From: Rhodococcus oxybenzonivorans
Lineage (GTDB): Bacteria; Actinomycetota; Actinomycetes; Mycobacteriales; Mycobacteriaceae
Length of the DNA: 64,000 nt
Assembly (NCBI RefSeq): GCF_003130705.1
Contig: NZ_CP021354.1
Coordinates: 248,001-312,000, forward strand
Direction: 5' to 3'
The position numbers and the translations under genes were made by a program. Shown piece after piece: positions 53,230-61,071 of this stretch. The first letter of the stretch is position 1; each line of letters starts with the position of its first letter. The notes under the pieces are model-generated. The model was not told the origin of the DNA. It searched no databases and saw only the letters and a program-made list of their open reading frames with translations.

Positions 53230-53904
53230 ATGTCCTCCACAGCCCGATCCGCTGCGCCGGCGGCTCTGGCGGCGCTGAGTAATCTGGACGATCCGTTGCG
53301 GCGCAAGCTGTACGAATATGTGACAGAAAGCGCCACGCCGGTTTCCCGCGAGGAAGCGGCCGCGGCCGTCGAGATCGGTCGAACCCTCGCGGCCTATCAC
53401 CTCGACAAGCTCGCCGATGCCGACCTGCTGACCATCAGCTATCAGCGGCCTGCCGGACGGAGCGGTCCTGGGGCCGGGCGTCCGGCGAAGCTGTATGCCC
53501 GGGCCACGACGGAGATGGCCGTCAGTGTGCCGCCGCGGGACTACGAACTGCTCGCCCGGTTGCTCGTCTCCTCGGTGGAACAGGATGTCAGCGGAACCGT
53601 TCGGAACGCGGTGAACGAGGCTGCGCTCGATGCCGGACGGCGATCTGCCGCCGAGTCCGGGGGCAACCTTCTGGCAGCGCTCCGAAGCTGCGGCTATCTG
53701 CCTCAGGTAACTGACGAAGGCCGCGTCGAGTTACGTAACTGCCCGTTCCATCTCGTCGCCCAGGACCATCTGGACGTGGTGTGCGGGCTGAACTTACGGC
53801 TCGTCGAGGGGATGATCGCCGGAAGCGCCGAACCCACTGCGCGGGCCAAACTCGATCCGCGACCCGACCGGTGCTGTGTAGTGGTCGACCCTCCGGAGTC
53901 CTGA
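53230..53904 (+). CDS. ArsR-like HTH regulator with C-terminal cysteine domain
   Basis: A 224-residue protein. The N-terminal winged helix (residues about 15-90) reads LDDPLRRKLYEYVTESATPVSREEAAAAVEIGRTLAAYHLDKLADADLL, then RPGAGRPAKLY. The C-terminal domain contains ALRSCGYLP, LRNCPFHLVAQ, VVCGLNLRL and a final CCVV, so a cluster of cysteines able to bind a metal or Fe-S cluster. This build occurs in 'helix-turn-helix plus methanogen-type/V4R-like' regulators. It is divergent from doxX; CTATT-TGTC-AATAG at 53194-53207 lies between and may be its operator. It probably responds to redox state. Confidence 0.8.
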   Translation: MSSTARSAAPAALAALSNLDDPLRRKLYEYVTESATPVSREEAAAAVEIGRTLAAYHLDKLADADLLTISYQRPAGRSGPGAGRPAKLYARATTEMAVSVPPRDYELLARLLVSSVEQDVSGTVRNAVNEAALDAGRRSAAESGGNLLAALRSCGYLPQVTDEGRVELRNCPFHLVAQDHLDVVCGLNLRLVEGMIAGSAEPTARAKLDPRPDRCCVVVDPPES

Positions 53905-53927
53905 CTGTCTGCCTCGACCCGAACCGA

Positions 53928-54692
53928 TCACGACGACGGCGCAGTGAAGTTGCGCATGAATTTCCGGGCTACTTCGTGAACTTTCGTGTTGGTGCGTTGG
54001 GAGATCTCGGCGAGCCGTTCGAATGCCTGGTCGCTCGAGATTCCGTGGATGGCCATCAGTACGCCCTTGGCCTGATCGATGTCGGCGCGTGACCTCAGTG
54101 CATTGTGAAGCTGGAGGACTTGGTCGTGTGCGCGCTGCCAGCGGAGTGCATTGGCGATGGCCGCCGAGGCCGCCGAGGTGAGCAGCCGCACCAGTTGTTC
54201 GTCGAAGGGGTCGAACGCTTCCGTGCGATAGCTGTACACGTTGAGAGATCCGATGAGTTCGGAGTGGTGGGCTCGGTCGGCGAGGAGAACGGGTACCGAG
54301 AGGTAGGCGTGAATTCCGGCCGCCTCTGCTGCGGCGGTGAATTCGGGCCATTCTTCTCGGTGTCGGCCGACGACCGCGCGAACCGTCTCTCGTGTGTGGG
54401 CGGCTTGTAGGCAGGGCCCACGGCCCGCGGCGTACTGGCGTTCGTCGATGGCGGCGACAGCGGCGTCGGTCGTGGCAACTGTGTCCGGAACGCCATCGAC
54501 GAGGCGGGTCACGCTGGCGGCATCGGCCTCGGGGAGTGCCGTGACGGCTGTATGAGCCACTCGTTGCAAGGCCGTCTCGAGTGGTTCGCAGGCGACGGTC
54601 TCGTCGCGCAGCGCATTCAGCGCTCCGGTGACCACGTCCAAAGCGTGCGTTACCTCGGTCAGCGACAATCCCCCGATAGATTGCTCGGGCAT
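53928..54692 (-). CDS. GAF-ANTAR domain protein
   Basis: A 254-residue protein: a GAF domain at about residues 20-165 (AADAASVTRLVDG, GRGPCLQAAHTRETVRA, GIHAYLSVPVLLADRAHHSELIGSLN, FDEQLVRLLTSAASAAIANA) followed by an ANTAR domain (LRSRADIDQAKGVLMAIHGISSDQAFERLAEISQRTNTKVHEVA). The ANTAR alanine and aromatic positions are well kept, so RNA antitermination is likely. ATG 54692 follows GAGGAGGG; an upstream in-frame start at 54734 lacks a site. It may act in stress responses. Confidence 0.88.
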   Translation of the reverse strand: MPEQSIGGLSLTEVTHALDVVTGALNALRDETVACEPLETALQRVAHTAVTALPEADAASVTRLVDGVPDTVATTDAAVAAIDERQYAAGRGPCLQAAHTRETVRAVVGRHREEWPEFTAAAEAAGIHAYLSVPVLLADRAHHSELIGSLNVYSYRTEAFDPFDEQLVRLLTSAASAAIANALRWQRAHDQVLQLHNALRSRADIDQAKGVLMAIHGISSDQAFERLAEISQRTNTKVHEVARKFMRNFTAPSS

Positions 54693-54822
54693 CTCGCCCT
54701 CCTCGAGGGGTGTCGGGACTGGTCGACCTGACACAGCGCCTCTCGCCGCTATGGTCTCGACGTTTGCGCAGTGAGACCGTGTGCGAGATTGTTCATCCGG
54801 CAGTTTTCTGCTGCGTCGAGGC

Positions 54823-55440
54823 CTATTCGTCGGCGATTTCTCGGTCGTCGTCCATGGGCACCGCGAAAGCCTGTTCCCACGCGTCGGCCTCGGGTGCGTC
54901 CCACCTGCCAGAGGTGGGTGGTATCAGCTCGGCGACGGGCGCTGCCGACTGCTGTTGTTCGAGTCTGTCGGCCTCGGGAGCGTCCCACGACGACCGCGAA
55001 GTCACGGGCTGCTCGTCGGCGATCGAGCGGCTCCCTGCATCGGTGGGGTCGGCGGGTTGTGCTTGCTCGAGCTGGTCGGCTTCCGGAACGGCATCGGAGA
55101 GATCGATGTCCATGGTCGGTGTCCTTTCTGCTCGTAGCTGGGCGTTGTCAGCAGCGAGGCGGGTGTTGTCCCGTTGAAGTTTCTCGGTGCGGCGCTCGAG
55201 GTCCAGAATTCGGCCGATTCCGGCCAGGTTGACGCCGGCCTCTATAAGCTCGGAGACCCGCTGGAGGCGTGCGAGGTCGTAGTCGCTGTAGCGGCGGTTA
55301 CCTCCGCTGGTGCGTGCCGGGGTGACCAGTCCGTACTGCTCGTAGAAGCGCAGCGTTTGGGCAGCGATGCCCGACAGTTCGGAGGCGACGGAGATGCCGT
55401 AGAGGCCGCGCCGGGATTTCGGAAGGATTTTCTTCGGCAT
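54823..55440 (-). CDS. HspR-like MerR family regulator
   Basis: A 205-residue protein. Residues 13-80 are a MerR winged helix (YGISVASELSGIAAQTLRFYEQYGLVTPARTSGGNRRYSDYDLARLQRV), then a LERRTEKLQRDNTRLAADNAQLRAE coiled coil, as in HspR. HspR of mycobacteria is 120-130 residues; this has an extra 80-residue acidic, Gln/Ala/Asp-rich tail with a repeat around WDAPEADRLEQ and WDAPEADAWEQ. GAGGAGGTGTC precedes the ATG. It is the last gene of an operon with hsp20 and a J-domain protein, and the repeats in front of it and of hsp20 are alike. Confidence 0.85.
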   Translation of the reverse strand: MPKKILPKSRRGLYGISVASELSGIAAQTLRFYEQYGLVTPARTSGGNRRYSDYDLARLQRVSELIEAGVNLAGIGRILDLERRTEKLQRDNTRLAADNAQLRAERTPTMDIDLSDAVPEADQLEQAQPADPTDAGSRSIADEQPVTSRSSWDAPEADRLEQQQSAAPVAELIPPTSGRWDAPEADAWEQAFAVPMDDDREIADE

Positions 55441-55499
55441 GACACCTCCTCGGGAGCGGAATTCTCGCTGCCTACGTCTACCCGATACTACTCCGGACG

Positions 55500-55516
55500 C
55501 TGTAATAAACCTACAG
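55500..55516. promoter_or_regulatory. Inverted repeat upstream of the HspR-like gene
   Basis: CTGTA-N7-TACAG at 55500-55516 is a perfect 5-7-5 repeat 60 bases before the MerR start in an AT-rich patch. It resembles the site at 57103-57119 in front of hsp20, suggesting that the MerR protein binds both. Confidence 0.6.
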
Positions 55517-55546
55517 TAATTGCTGCAGGTATGTGGTTTCTCGCCC

Positions 55547-56041
55547 TCACCGGGGCGGCAGGTCGGGGAAGGTGGAGGTCTCGGCATCGAGCATGGCGTT
55601 GAGCCAGACCAGGGCCTCGACCAGAGTGGTGGCCCGCACCGCTGGATCGGACTCGCGTTCCGCCGCCGCGAGTTGCGCACGGGCGGCGGCGCGATCGTCG
55701 GCCAATAACGCCAGCACCGACCGCCCTACCCGGCCCTGTCCGGGAGGCAGATCGCCGGCGCCCACCGTTCGGCCCGCGGTGGTACGGACCTCGAGGACGA
55801 AGGATTCCCCATCCGCCGCCGCGCCCAGGCGCGCGACGACCACGTCCGCGAGCGCGGTGACAATCCAGGTCAGTACATCCCCGTACAGGGCCGGCCGAGA
55901 CAGCGAACTCCCGGGCGACTGCACAAGCGGGGACAACTCCGCAGAGAGCGCCGCGTAGTCTCGATCGGCGACCAGCGCGATCAGATGTCCGGCGACAAAC
56001 CTTGCCTCCGGATACGCCCGGCCACCTGGGTCCGAAGCCAT
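55547..56041 (-). CDS. Unknown protein in the heat-shock operon
   Basis: A helical, Ala/Leu-rich protein of 164 residues (176 if translation begins at GTG 56077). ARFVAGHLIALVADRDYAALSAELSPLVQ and YGDVLTWIVTALADVVVARLG at the front, RTTAGRTVGAGDLPPGQGRVGRSVLALLADDRAAARAQL in the middle, and ATTLVEALVWLNAMLDAETSTFPDLP at the end. I do not recognise a family. No signal, membrane segment or metal motif. It stands between the J-domain gene and the HspR-like gene on the same strand, so it may be a chaperone-related partner. The start is uncertain. Confidence 0.65.
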   Translation of the reverse strand: MASDPGGRAYPEARFVAGHLIALVADRDYAALSAELSPLVQSPGSSLSRPALYGDVLTWIVTALADVVVARLGAAADGESFVLEVRTTAGRTVGAGDLPPGQGRVGRSVLALLADDRAAARAQLAAAERESDPAVRATTLVEALVWLNAMLDAETSTFPDLPPR

Positions 56042-56127
56042 GAGCGACGAATACCCATCTCGATGGGGAACACGCACCCAGGGCTGGATCAGGCAGGTCG
56101 GATCCGGCGTTCGTTACCGCGCAATCG

Positions 56128-56463
56128 TCAACGGTGACGCCGGACCGGCCCGGCCCGGAACATCGGTGCCGGGTCGCTCGATGCGTGGTGCCGGACGCGA
56201 ATAATCGTTGATGGGATCCCTGCGCTCGATGGCGCAATCAGGCTCTGCCGGTCGTATTCGGCGCGACGGAGCGGGTCACGGAGCACGGCGTACGCGGCCA
56301 GTAGGTGTTGCAGCGACTCGTCCGAAGGCTGGGTGTCGAGTGCGGCTTCGCGGGTGTCGGGGTGGAACTGCCGCAATCTGCGCCGGTACGCGCTGGTGAT
56401 CTCGCTCTGGGTTGCGGTGCGTGGCAGCCCGAGGATGTCGTAGAAGTCGGTGCGGGTGTTCAT
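56128..56463 (-). CDS. J-domain protein
   Basis: A 111-residue protein with a J domain in residues 6-75: FYDILGLPRTATQSEITSAYRRRLRQFHPDTRE, with the HPD that stimulates DnaK, then LLAAYAVLRDPLRRAEYDR. The remaining 35 residues are basic with no zinc or client-binding domain, so it is a class III J protein. It is encoded downstream of hsp20 and a 47-codon frame whose stop overlaps its ATG. It may target DnaK to substrates bound by Hsp20. Confidence 0.85.
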   Translation of the reverse strand: MNTRTDFYDILGLPRTATQSEITSAYRRRLRQFHPDTREAALDTQPSDESLQHLLAAYAVLRDPLRRAEYDRQSLIAPSSAGIPSTIIRVRHHASSDPAPMFRAGPVRRHR

Positions 56464-56603
56464 GATCCGCGGGTCTCCGGTACCGGCGCCGCGAATGGGG
56501 TCCAGGGTGCCGGCAGTGGGAGGGGGCGAGGCGATCCGGTCGTACCCACAGTCACCCACCTGAGCAGGACGACGGCCTGCGGCGTGATGTCTTCCGGTGT
56601 CAT
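56460..56603 (-). CDS. Possible 47-residue protein between hsp20 and the J-domain gene
   Basis: A small frame starting MTPEDITPQAVVLLRW behind a strong GGGGAGGGG and ending in a TGA that overlaps the J-domain ATG (ATGA). It begins 26 bases after the hsp20 stop. The first 25 residues look protein-like; the rest is Pro-rich. Site and overlap support translation, at least to couple the J-domain gene, but no homologue is known to me. Confidence 0.45.
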   Translation of the reverse strand: MTPEDITPQAVVLLRWVTVGTTGSPRPLPLPAPWTPFAAPVPETRGS

Positions 56604-56629
56604 CGCGCTCGCCCCTCCCCGGTTCAGGG

Positions 56630-57049
56630 TCAGGCGTTGACTGCCTTCTTCTCTGTGTTGGTACCGATTTCGATCTTGCGCGGCTTGGCCTTCTCGGCGA
56701 CTGGGATGGTCAGGGTCAGCACCCCGGCGTCGTAGCGAGCCTCGATCCGGTCGGTGTCGAGGTTCTCACCGAGGAACAGTTGCCGGCTGAACACACCCCG
56801 TGGCCGTTCGGCCGCGACCATTTCCTTGTTCTCGTCCCGACTCGGCCGTTCAGCGTGCACAGTGAGAACGTTGCGTTCGACGTCCAGGGTCAGCGAATCG
56901 GCGTCCACTCCCGGCAGGTCGAATTCGACGATGAACTTCTCACCTTCTCGCCAAGCGTCCATGGGCATCACTGCCGGGCGGGCAGCGGTACCGAGGATCG
57001 ACTGGGTCAAACGGTCGAGGTCGCGGAACGGATCTGTGCGCATCAACAT
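56630..57049 (-). CDS. Hsp20/alpha-crystallin small heat shock protein
   Basis: A 139-residue small heat shock protein of the Hsp18/Acr group. [17 protein letters not shown] in the arm, then [42 protein letters not shown], and [41 protein letters not shown], ending with KKAVNA. It has the I-x-I/V motif for oligomer contacts. GGAGGTGG before ATG 57049 rules out the longer frame that begins at 57193 inside the promoter. It is preceded by a 27-base inverted repeat and followed by J-domain and HspR-like genes, forming a self-contained heat-shock operon. Confidence 0.92.
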   Translation of the reverse strand: MLMRTDPFRDLDRLTQSILGTAARPAVMPMDAWREGEKFIVEFDLPGVDADSLTLDVERNVLTVHAERPSRDENKEMVAAERPRGVFSRQLFLGENLDTDRIEARYDAGVLTLTIPVAEKAKPRKIEIGTNTEKKAVNA

Positions 57050-57097
57050 CGTGTCCACCTCCAGAAAACCCTCTCGTTGTGACAGGTTACCTGCAGC

Positions 57098-57124
57098 AGA
57101 TGCTGTAGATTCGTTATAGCATCT
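57098..57124. promoter_or_regulatory. 27-base inverted repeat upstream of hsp20
   Basis: AGATGCTGTAG at 57098-57108 pairs with TTATAGCATCT at 57114-57124 (two mismatches). The core CTGTA-N7-TATAG matches the 5-7-5 repeat in front of the HspR-like gene at 55500. It lies about 50 bases before the hsp20 start, in place for a repressor. Confidence 0.65.
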
Positions 57125-57193
57125 GTCGTAGTTGAAAACAAGAGATCTGGCAAGAGAATTCCTGGTGGGAGTCCTTTTCTGGTCCCTCCACAC

Positions 57194-58609
57194 TCACGAA
57201 GCGGGCTGAGTCTCGATCGTCCGTAGACGCTGCTGGAACGTGCGCAGCAACAGGATCGCCGCGGTCAGCAATCCGCAGGACAGGCCGATCCACATGCCGT
57301 AGGTGTCGAGGCCGAACCCGAAGGCGAACAGAAGGCCCACCGGCAAACCCACCAGCCAATACCCGATGAGGGTGATCCCGAAGCTCGAGGCGGTATCGCC
57401 CACGCCGCGTAGCAGTCCGATACCGATGTTCTGGGCGGAGTCGGCGAACTGCTGGAAAATCGCGATCGCGAGGAGCACCGTCGCGATGGACACGGCCGTG
57501 GTGTCCGAGGTGTCCATGAACAGCGACAGCACCCAGGTCGGTGCCAGGAGATACACGACACCGACGACCGCGATGACGATTGCCGCGTGGGAGAAGGCGA
57601 CTCGGGCGGTCAGACGCGATTTGATCGCCTCACCGAGTCCGACGAATCGACTGACCAGGATCGACGAACCGTGCGAGATGCCCACCGACACCTGGAAGAC
57701 GATGTAGGTGAGCTGGTTGACCACGGTATGGGCGGCCAGAGCGGGAGCGCCGAAGCTGCCGATGATCACCGCGGTCACCGAGAACAGACCCGCCTCGCTG
57801 CCGTAGGTTCCGGCGATCGGGACCCCGAGACGGAGGATCGTCCGTACGGTCTCGGGCCGGGAACGGTGGATGGCAAGGCTGAGCATCGGCGACAGCACGT
57901 CGTCGCGGCGCACCATGGCTGCGAAGATCCCGAAGGTCAGCAGGTACACCAGCGAGGTGGAGACACCGATGCCCGGCAGGCCGAGGGCGGGAAGCCCGAA
58001 GGTGCCGTAGATGAAGGCCCAGTTGAGGGCGATGTTGAAGAGCACCGACAGGATGGTGATCACGAGCAGCGCCTTGGGTCGCCGCATGCCGACGGTGAAC
58101 TGGCGGATCACCTGGAACCACAAGCACGGCACCAGGCCAGGGGCGAGCGCGATGAGCATCGGCAACGCCATGTCGAGAACCTCGGCGTCCTGGCCGACGA
58201 ACCGGAGACCGTAACCGAGCCCGACGAGCAGGATGCCGCCGACGATCCCGGCGACTGTGGCGATGAGGAAGCTCGACCGGACGATGTCGCGAACTTCCTC
58301 CGCGGTGGCCTCGGACGGTGTGGTGTCGCCTGTCCGCTCACCGCGGCCGACAGCCCCGGAGATGAGGTTGCCGACGGCGGTCACCAGCCCGACGCCCATG
58401 GTGCGCAACTGATTGAACAAGGTGATGGCCAGACCGCCTGCCGCCAGCGCCTGGATGCTGATCAAGCCCATCATCACGGTGTCGGTGGTGGTGAGCGCCA
58501 CCTGCGCGAGCTGGGTCAGGGCGATCGGCGCAGAGAGATAGGCGAGTTCGCGACTGGTCTGCCGGTAACTCTGTGTGGGCGCGATGGTTCCTGTGCTTCC
58601 GTGTGTCAT
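57194..58609 (-). CDS. MATE family efflux transporter
   Basis: A 471-residue MATE (NorM/DinF) transporter with twelve hydrophobic helices in two halves. ELAYLSAPIALTQLAQVALTTTDTVMMGLI begins the first half; RTILRLGVPIAGTYGSEAGLF and AAHTVVNQLTYIVFQVSVGISHGSSILVSRFVG mark the second. It exports cationic or amphipathic small molecules with H+ or Na+. Its start overlaps the stop of the SbnA-like gene by four bases, so it is the last gene of the biosynthetic operon and probably exports the product. An upstream in-frame extension of 40 basic residues lies within that gene and is not used. Confidence 0.92.
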   Translation of the reverse strand: MTHGSTGTIAPTQSYRQTSRELAYLSAPIALTQLAQVALTTTDTVMMGLISIQALAAGGLAITLFNQLRTMGVGLVTAVGNLISGAVGRGERTGDTTPSEATAEEVRDIVRSSFLIATVAGIVGGILLVGLGYGLRFVGQDAEVLDMALPMLIALAPGLVPCLWFQVIRQFTVGMRRPKALLVITILSVLFNIALNWAFIYGTFGLPALGLPGIGVSTSLVYLLTFGIFAAMVRRDDVLSPMLSLAIHRSRPETVRTILRLGVPIAGTYGSEAGLFSVTAVIIGSFGAPALAAHTVVNQLTYIVFQVSVGISHGSSILVSRFVGLGEAIKSRLTARVAFSHAAIVIAVVGVVYLLAPTWVLSLFMDTSDTTAVSIATVLLAIAIFQQFADSAQNIGIGLLRGVGDTASSFGITLIGYWLVGLPVGLLFAFGFGLDTYGMWIGLSCGLLTAAILLLRTFQQRLRTIETQPAS

Positions 58610-59676
58610 GCGTACTCGATCGGCGACTGCTCGCGGGCGGACCGGCTTGCCGGTACTCCGGCCGCATCGAGCTTCTCGTCCACGTGCAGCTCGGCGGCGA
58701 GGTCGAGGAGCTCGTGGCGTGTCATCCATTCGTCGTCGAAAACTGTATCAAGGTACTTCTCGCCACCGTCGCAGACGATCGTGACGACGGTGCTGCCGGC
58801 GGGCAGCGTCGGGAGGACATCGAGTGCGGCGAAGATGGCGCCGCCGGACGAACCACCGACCATCAGCCCGTTCCGCCGGGCCAGAGCCCGAGCGGTCGCG
58901 AAGGCGTCGACATCGGACACCTTGATGCCCTGATCGAGGAGCGAGTAATCGACTGCGGTTCCGATGGTGGCTCCGGGAGGTGTGCCGGTGCCCGACTGGT
59001 GGTACGGCCCACCGGGTCCGCCGAAGGCGATGGAACCGACGGGTTCGACGCCGATGACGGTGGTCGACTGCCCGAGCCGCCGCAGTTCGCGCGCCGTCCC
59101 GAACAGCGAGCCGCCGGTTCCGACCGCGCAGACCAAGGCGTCGATCGGCGAGGCCGCGTCGTCGAGGAGCTCCGCGGCGAGGGCGCGGTAGCCCACGGCA
59201 TTGCTCGGGTTGTTGTGTTGCTCGGGAAACCACCCGTCCGGGTCCGCCGCGGCCATTTGCTCGGCGAGGTCCTCACGGGCCGAGGTGGCGAGCTCGGTTT
59301 CGCCGTCCTCGGTGACGAAGTGCAAGTGGGCGCCCATCGCCCGCATGGATCGCAGCTTCTCGGCGCTGGCGTGGTTGTCGACGACGGCGGTGAAGCGGTA
59401 TCCGCGTTCCGCCGCGACCACAGCCAGCCCCAGTCCCGTGTTGCCCGAGGTGGATTCGATGATGTGGCCTCCGGGACGCAGCAGCCCCGCGACCTCGGCG
59501 TCGATCACCATCTGGCGCGCCATACGGATTTTCATGGACCCGGTCGGATTGAATTGCTCGAGTTTGAGGAGATAGCGTGTCCCGTTTTCGAGGGTGCACA
59601 GCTGTAGCAGGGGAGTGGAACCGATCAGATCCGACACTCGGCTGACGACGCGGGCGGTAGTGGCAATGGTCTCCAC
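58606..59676 (-). CDS. SbnA-like PLP-dependent synthase (L-diaminopropionate pathway)
   Basis: A 356-residue cysteine synthase-family enzyme. LIGSTPLLQL, the PLP lysine in FNPTGSMKIRMA (near residue 49), ESTSGNTGLGLA and the phosphate loop CAVGTGGSLFGTA are intact; SSGGAIFAAL is at the C-terminal side. Length and the E-S-T-S-G-N-T wording match SbnA, which joins O-phospho- or O-acetylserine with glutamate to give ACEGA, the precursor split by SbnB to L-2,3-diaminopropionate. An SbnB-like gene is in the same operon. A plain cysteine synthase is less likely because of length and context. Confidence 0.87.
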   Translation of the reverse strand: METIATTARVVSRVSDLIGSTPLLQLCTLENGTRYLLKLEQFNPTGSMKIRMARQMVIDAEVAGLLRPGGHIIESTSGNTGLGLAVVAAERGYRFTAVVDNHASAEKLRSMRAMGAHLHFVTEDGETELATSAREDLAEQMAAADPDGWFPEQHNNPSNAVGYRALAAELLDDAASPIDALVCAVGTGGSLFGTARELRRLGQSTTVIGVEPVGSIAFGGPGGPYHQSGTGTPPGATIGTAVDYSLLDQGIKVSDVDAFATARALARRNGLMVGGSSGGAIFAALDVLPTLPAGSTVVTIVCDGGEKYLDTVFDDEWMTRHELLDLAAELHVDEKLDAAGVPASRSAREQSPIEYA

Positions 59677-59685
59677 TGTGTTCTC

Positions 59686-61071
59686 CTAATTGCTGGTGGG
59701 GCGGTCGAGTTCCCAAGCGGGTCGGCCGTCGACGAGTGTGATGACGACCTTGGGCGGGACGGGGGTGTCGTGAAACGCGGATTCGTTCGAGTCCATCTGG
59801 TAGCCCGCGGTGTTGTGGTACACCAGGAAATCGCCTGGGGCAGGTCGGTGCGGAAACTCGATCACTCGCCAGGTCAGCATGTCCGACTCCAAACAGGTCG
59901 CGGCGCCGACCGACGCGAAGAACGGGATGCGGTCCTCGGCGGGCGTCGTTGCGGACACCAGCTGAGGGTCCGGGAGGAATTCGGTGTCGAACCACTGTTC
60001 GGACAGGCTCAGGCTCGTGCCGTTGACGACGATCATTCCGGGATCGCGTTCCTTGACTCCCAGCACGGGGAACACGGTGACCCCGGCGCGGTCCAACAGG
60101 GCGCGACCCGGTTCGGCGAAGAACGAGATGCCGTGGTCCTGGCTTAACTGGGCCAGAGATTTTCGTCCCGGTGCGGGTTCGGTGAGGATGGCCCGCAAGG
60201 CGTGCGCTCCGGTGATCGCCGAGTGGTACGGGTAGTAGCTGTCGAAGCGCTTACCGGCATGAAATGCGTGGGCCGATTCGCCCATGAATCGCTGCCAGTC
60301 CTCCTGCGGGACATAGCTGATGGGGTACCCGCCGCCGAGGCTGATCGTTCCGGCAGCGAGCCCCTGCGCGCGGGCGGCACGGAGGCGTTCGACCAGTTGG
60401 CCGGCCTGATCGCGACGCTCGGGAATGCTGTACCCGGAGAGGTGGAAGCTGTACCCGAGCATCGTCACGTCAGCCGCGCGATCGAGCGCAAGCTGTTCGG
60501 CATACCGCAATTCGTCGTCGTTCATCCCGAATCGGCTGGTCTCCGGTTGCGGAAGAACACGGAAGAGGACCCGCACGCCCAGTCCGTCGGACAGATCGGC
60601 GAGTGCCCGGAGCTCGCTCGGCGAATCGATGGTGACGACGGCGTCGTGCCGCACGGCCAGAGCGAGAAGCTCGGCCGGCTTGGCGGGACCGGTGATCAAC
60701 AGGTCGCTGCCCCGTACCCCCGCCGAGAGGGCTTGACGAAATTCCCCAGCGCTGGCCACATCGATACCGAAGGTGCCCGAACGTCCGGCGCGGCGGTCTG
60801 TGGTGACGAGATCGGCGACGGCATCGGCGAAGGCGTTCGCCTTGTTGGCCTTCTTCCCGAAGTAGACGGTCCCGTCCACCCCGGCATCGTCGAAGACGGC
60901 CGCGAAGCTGCGGGCGTTGTGCGAAAACTGTGCCGGGTCTAGAAGATGCACCGTCCCACCGCCGAATCCCCGCACGAGGGCGCGCAACAGCGACGGGTCC
61001 GCGGTGACGGTGTCGGTCCAGGGGGTGGTCAATGCCGGCAGTCGCACCGACCGCAGGATGCTTCGGGTCAT
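59686..61071 (-). CDS. PLP-dependent decarboxylase, SbnH/LysA-like
   Basis: A 461-residue fold type III decarboxylase. YFGKKANKANAF holds the PLP-lysine near residue 73, GIDVASAGEFRQAL and GPAKPAELLALAV follow, GGGYPISY is the phosphate-binding Gly loop, EPGRALLDRAG and the C-terminal CLESDMLTW with the active-site Cys-x-x-x-D are present. SbnH decarboxylates a citryl-diaminopropionate intermediate of staphyloferrin B; relatives use diaminopimelate or ornithine. Its ATG at 61071 overlaps the stop of the SbnB-like gene; GTG 61077 is too close to the site. A diaminopropionate-containing amide or a hydroxylated amino acid may be the substrate. Confidence 0.85.
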   Translation of the reverse strand: MTRSILRSVRLPALTTPWTDTVTADPSLLRALVRGFGGGTVHLLDPAQFSHNARSFAAVFDDAGVDGTVYFGKKANKANAFADAVADLVTTDRRAGRSGTFGIDVASAGEFRQALSAGVRGSDLLITGPAKPAELLALAVRHDAVVTIDSPSELRALADLSDGLGVRVLFRVLPQPETSRFGMNDDELRYAEQLALDRAADVTMLGYSFHLSGYSIPERRDQAGQLVERLRAARAQGLAAGTISLGGGYPISYVPQEDWQRFMGESAHAFHAGKRFDSYYPYHSAITGAHALRAILTEPAPGRKSLAQLSQDHGISFFAEPGRALLDRAGVTVFPVLGVKERDPGMIVVNGTSLSLSEQWFDTEFLPDPQLVSATTPAEDRIPFFASVGAATCLESDMLTWRVIEFPHRPAPGDFLVYHNTAGYQMDSNESAFHDTPVPPKVVITLVDGRPAWELDRPTSN

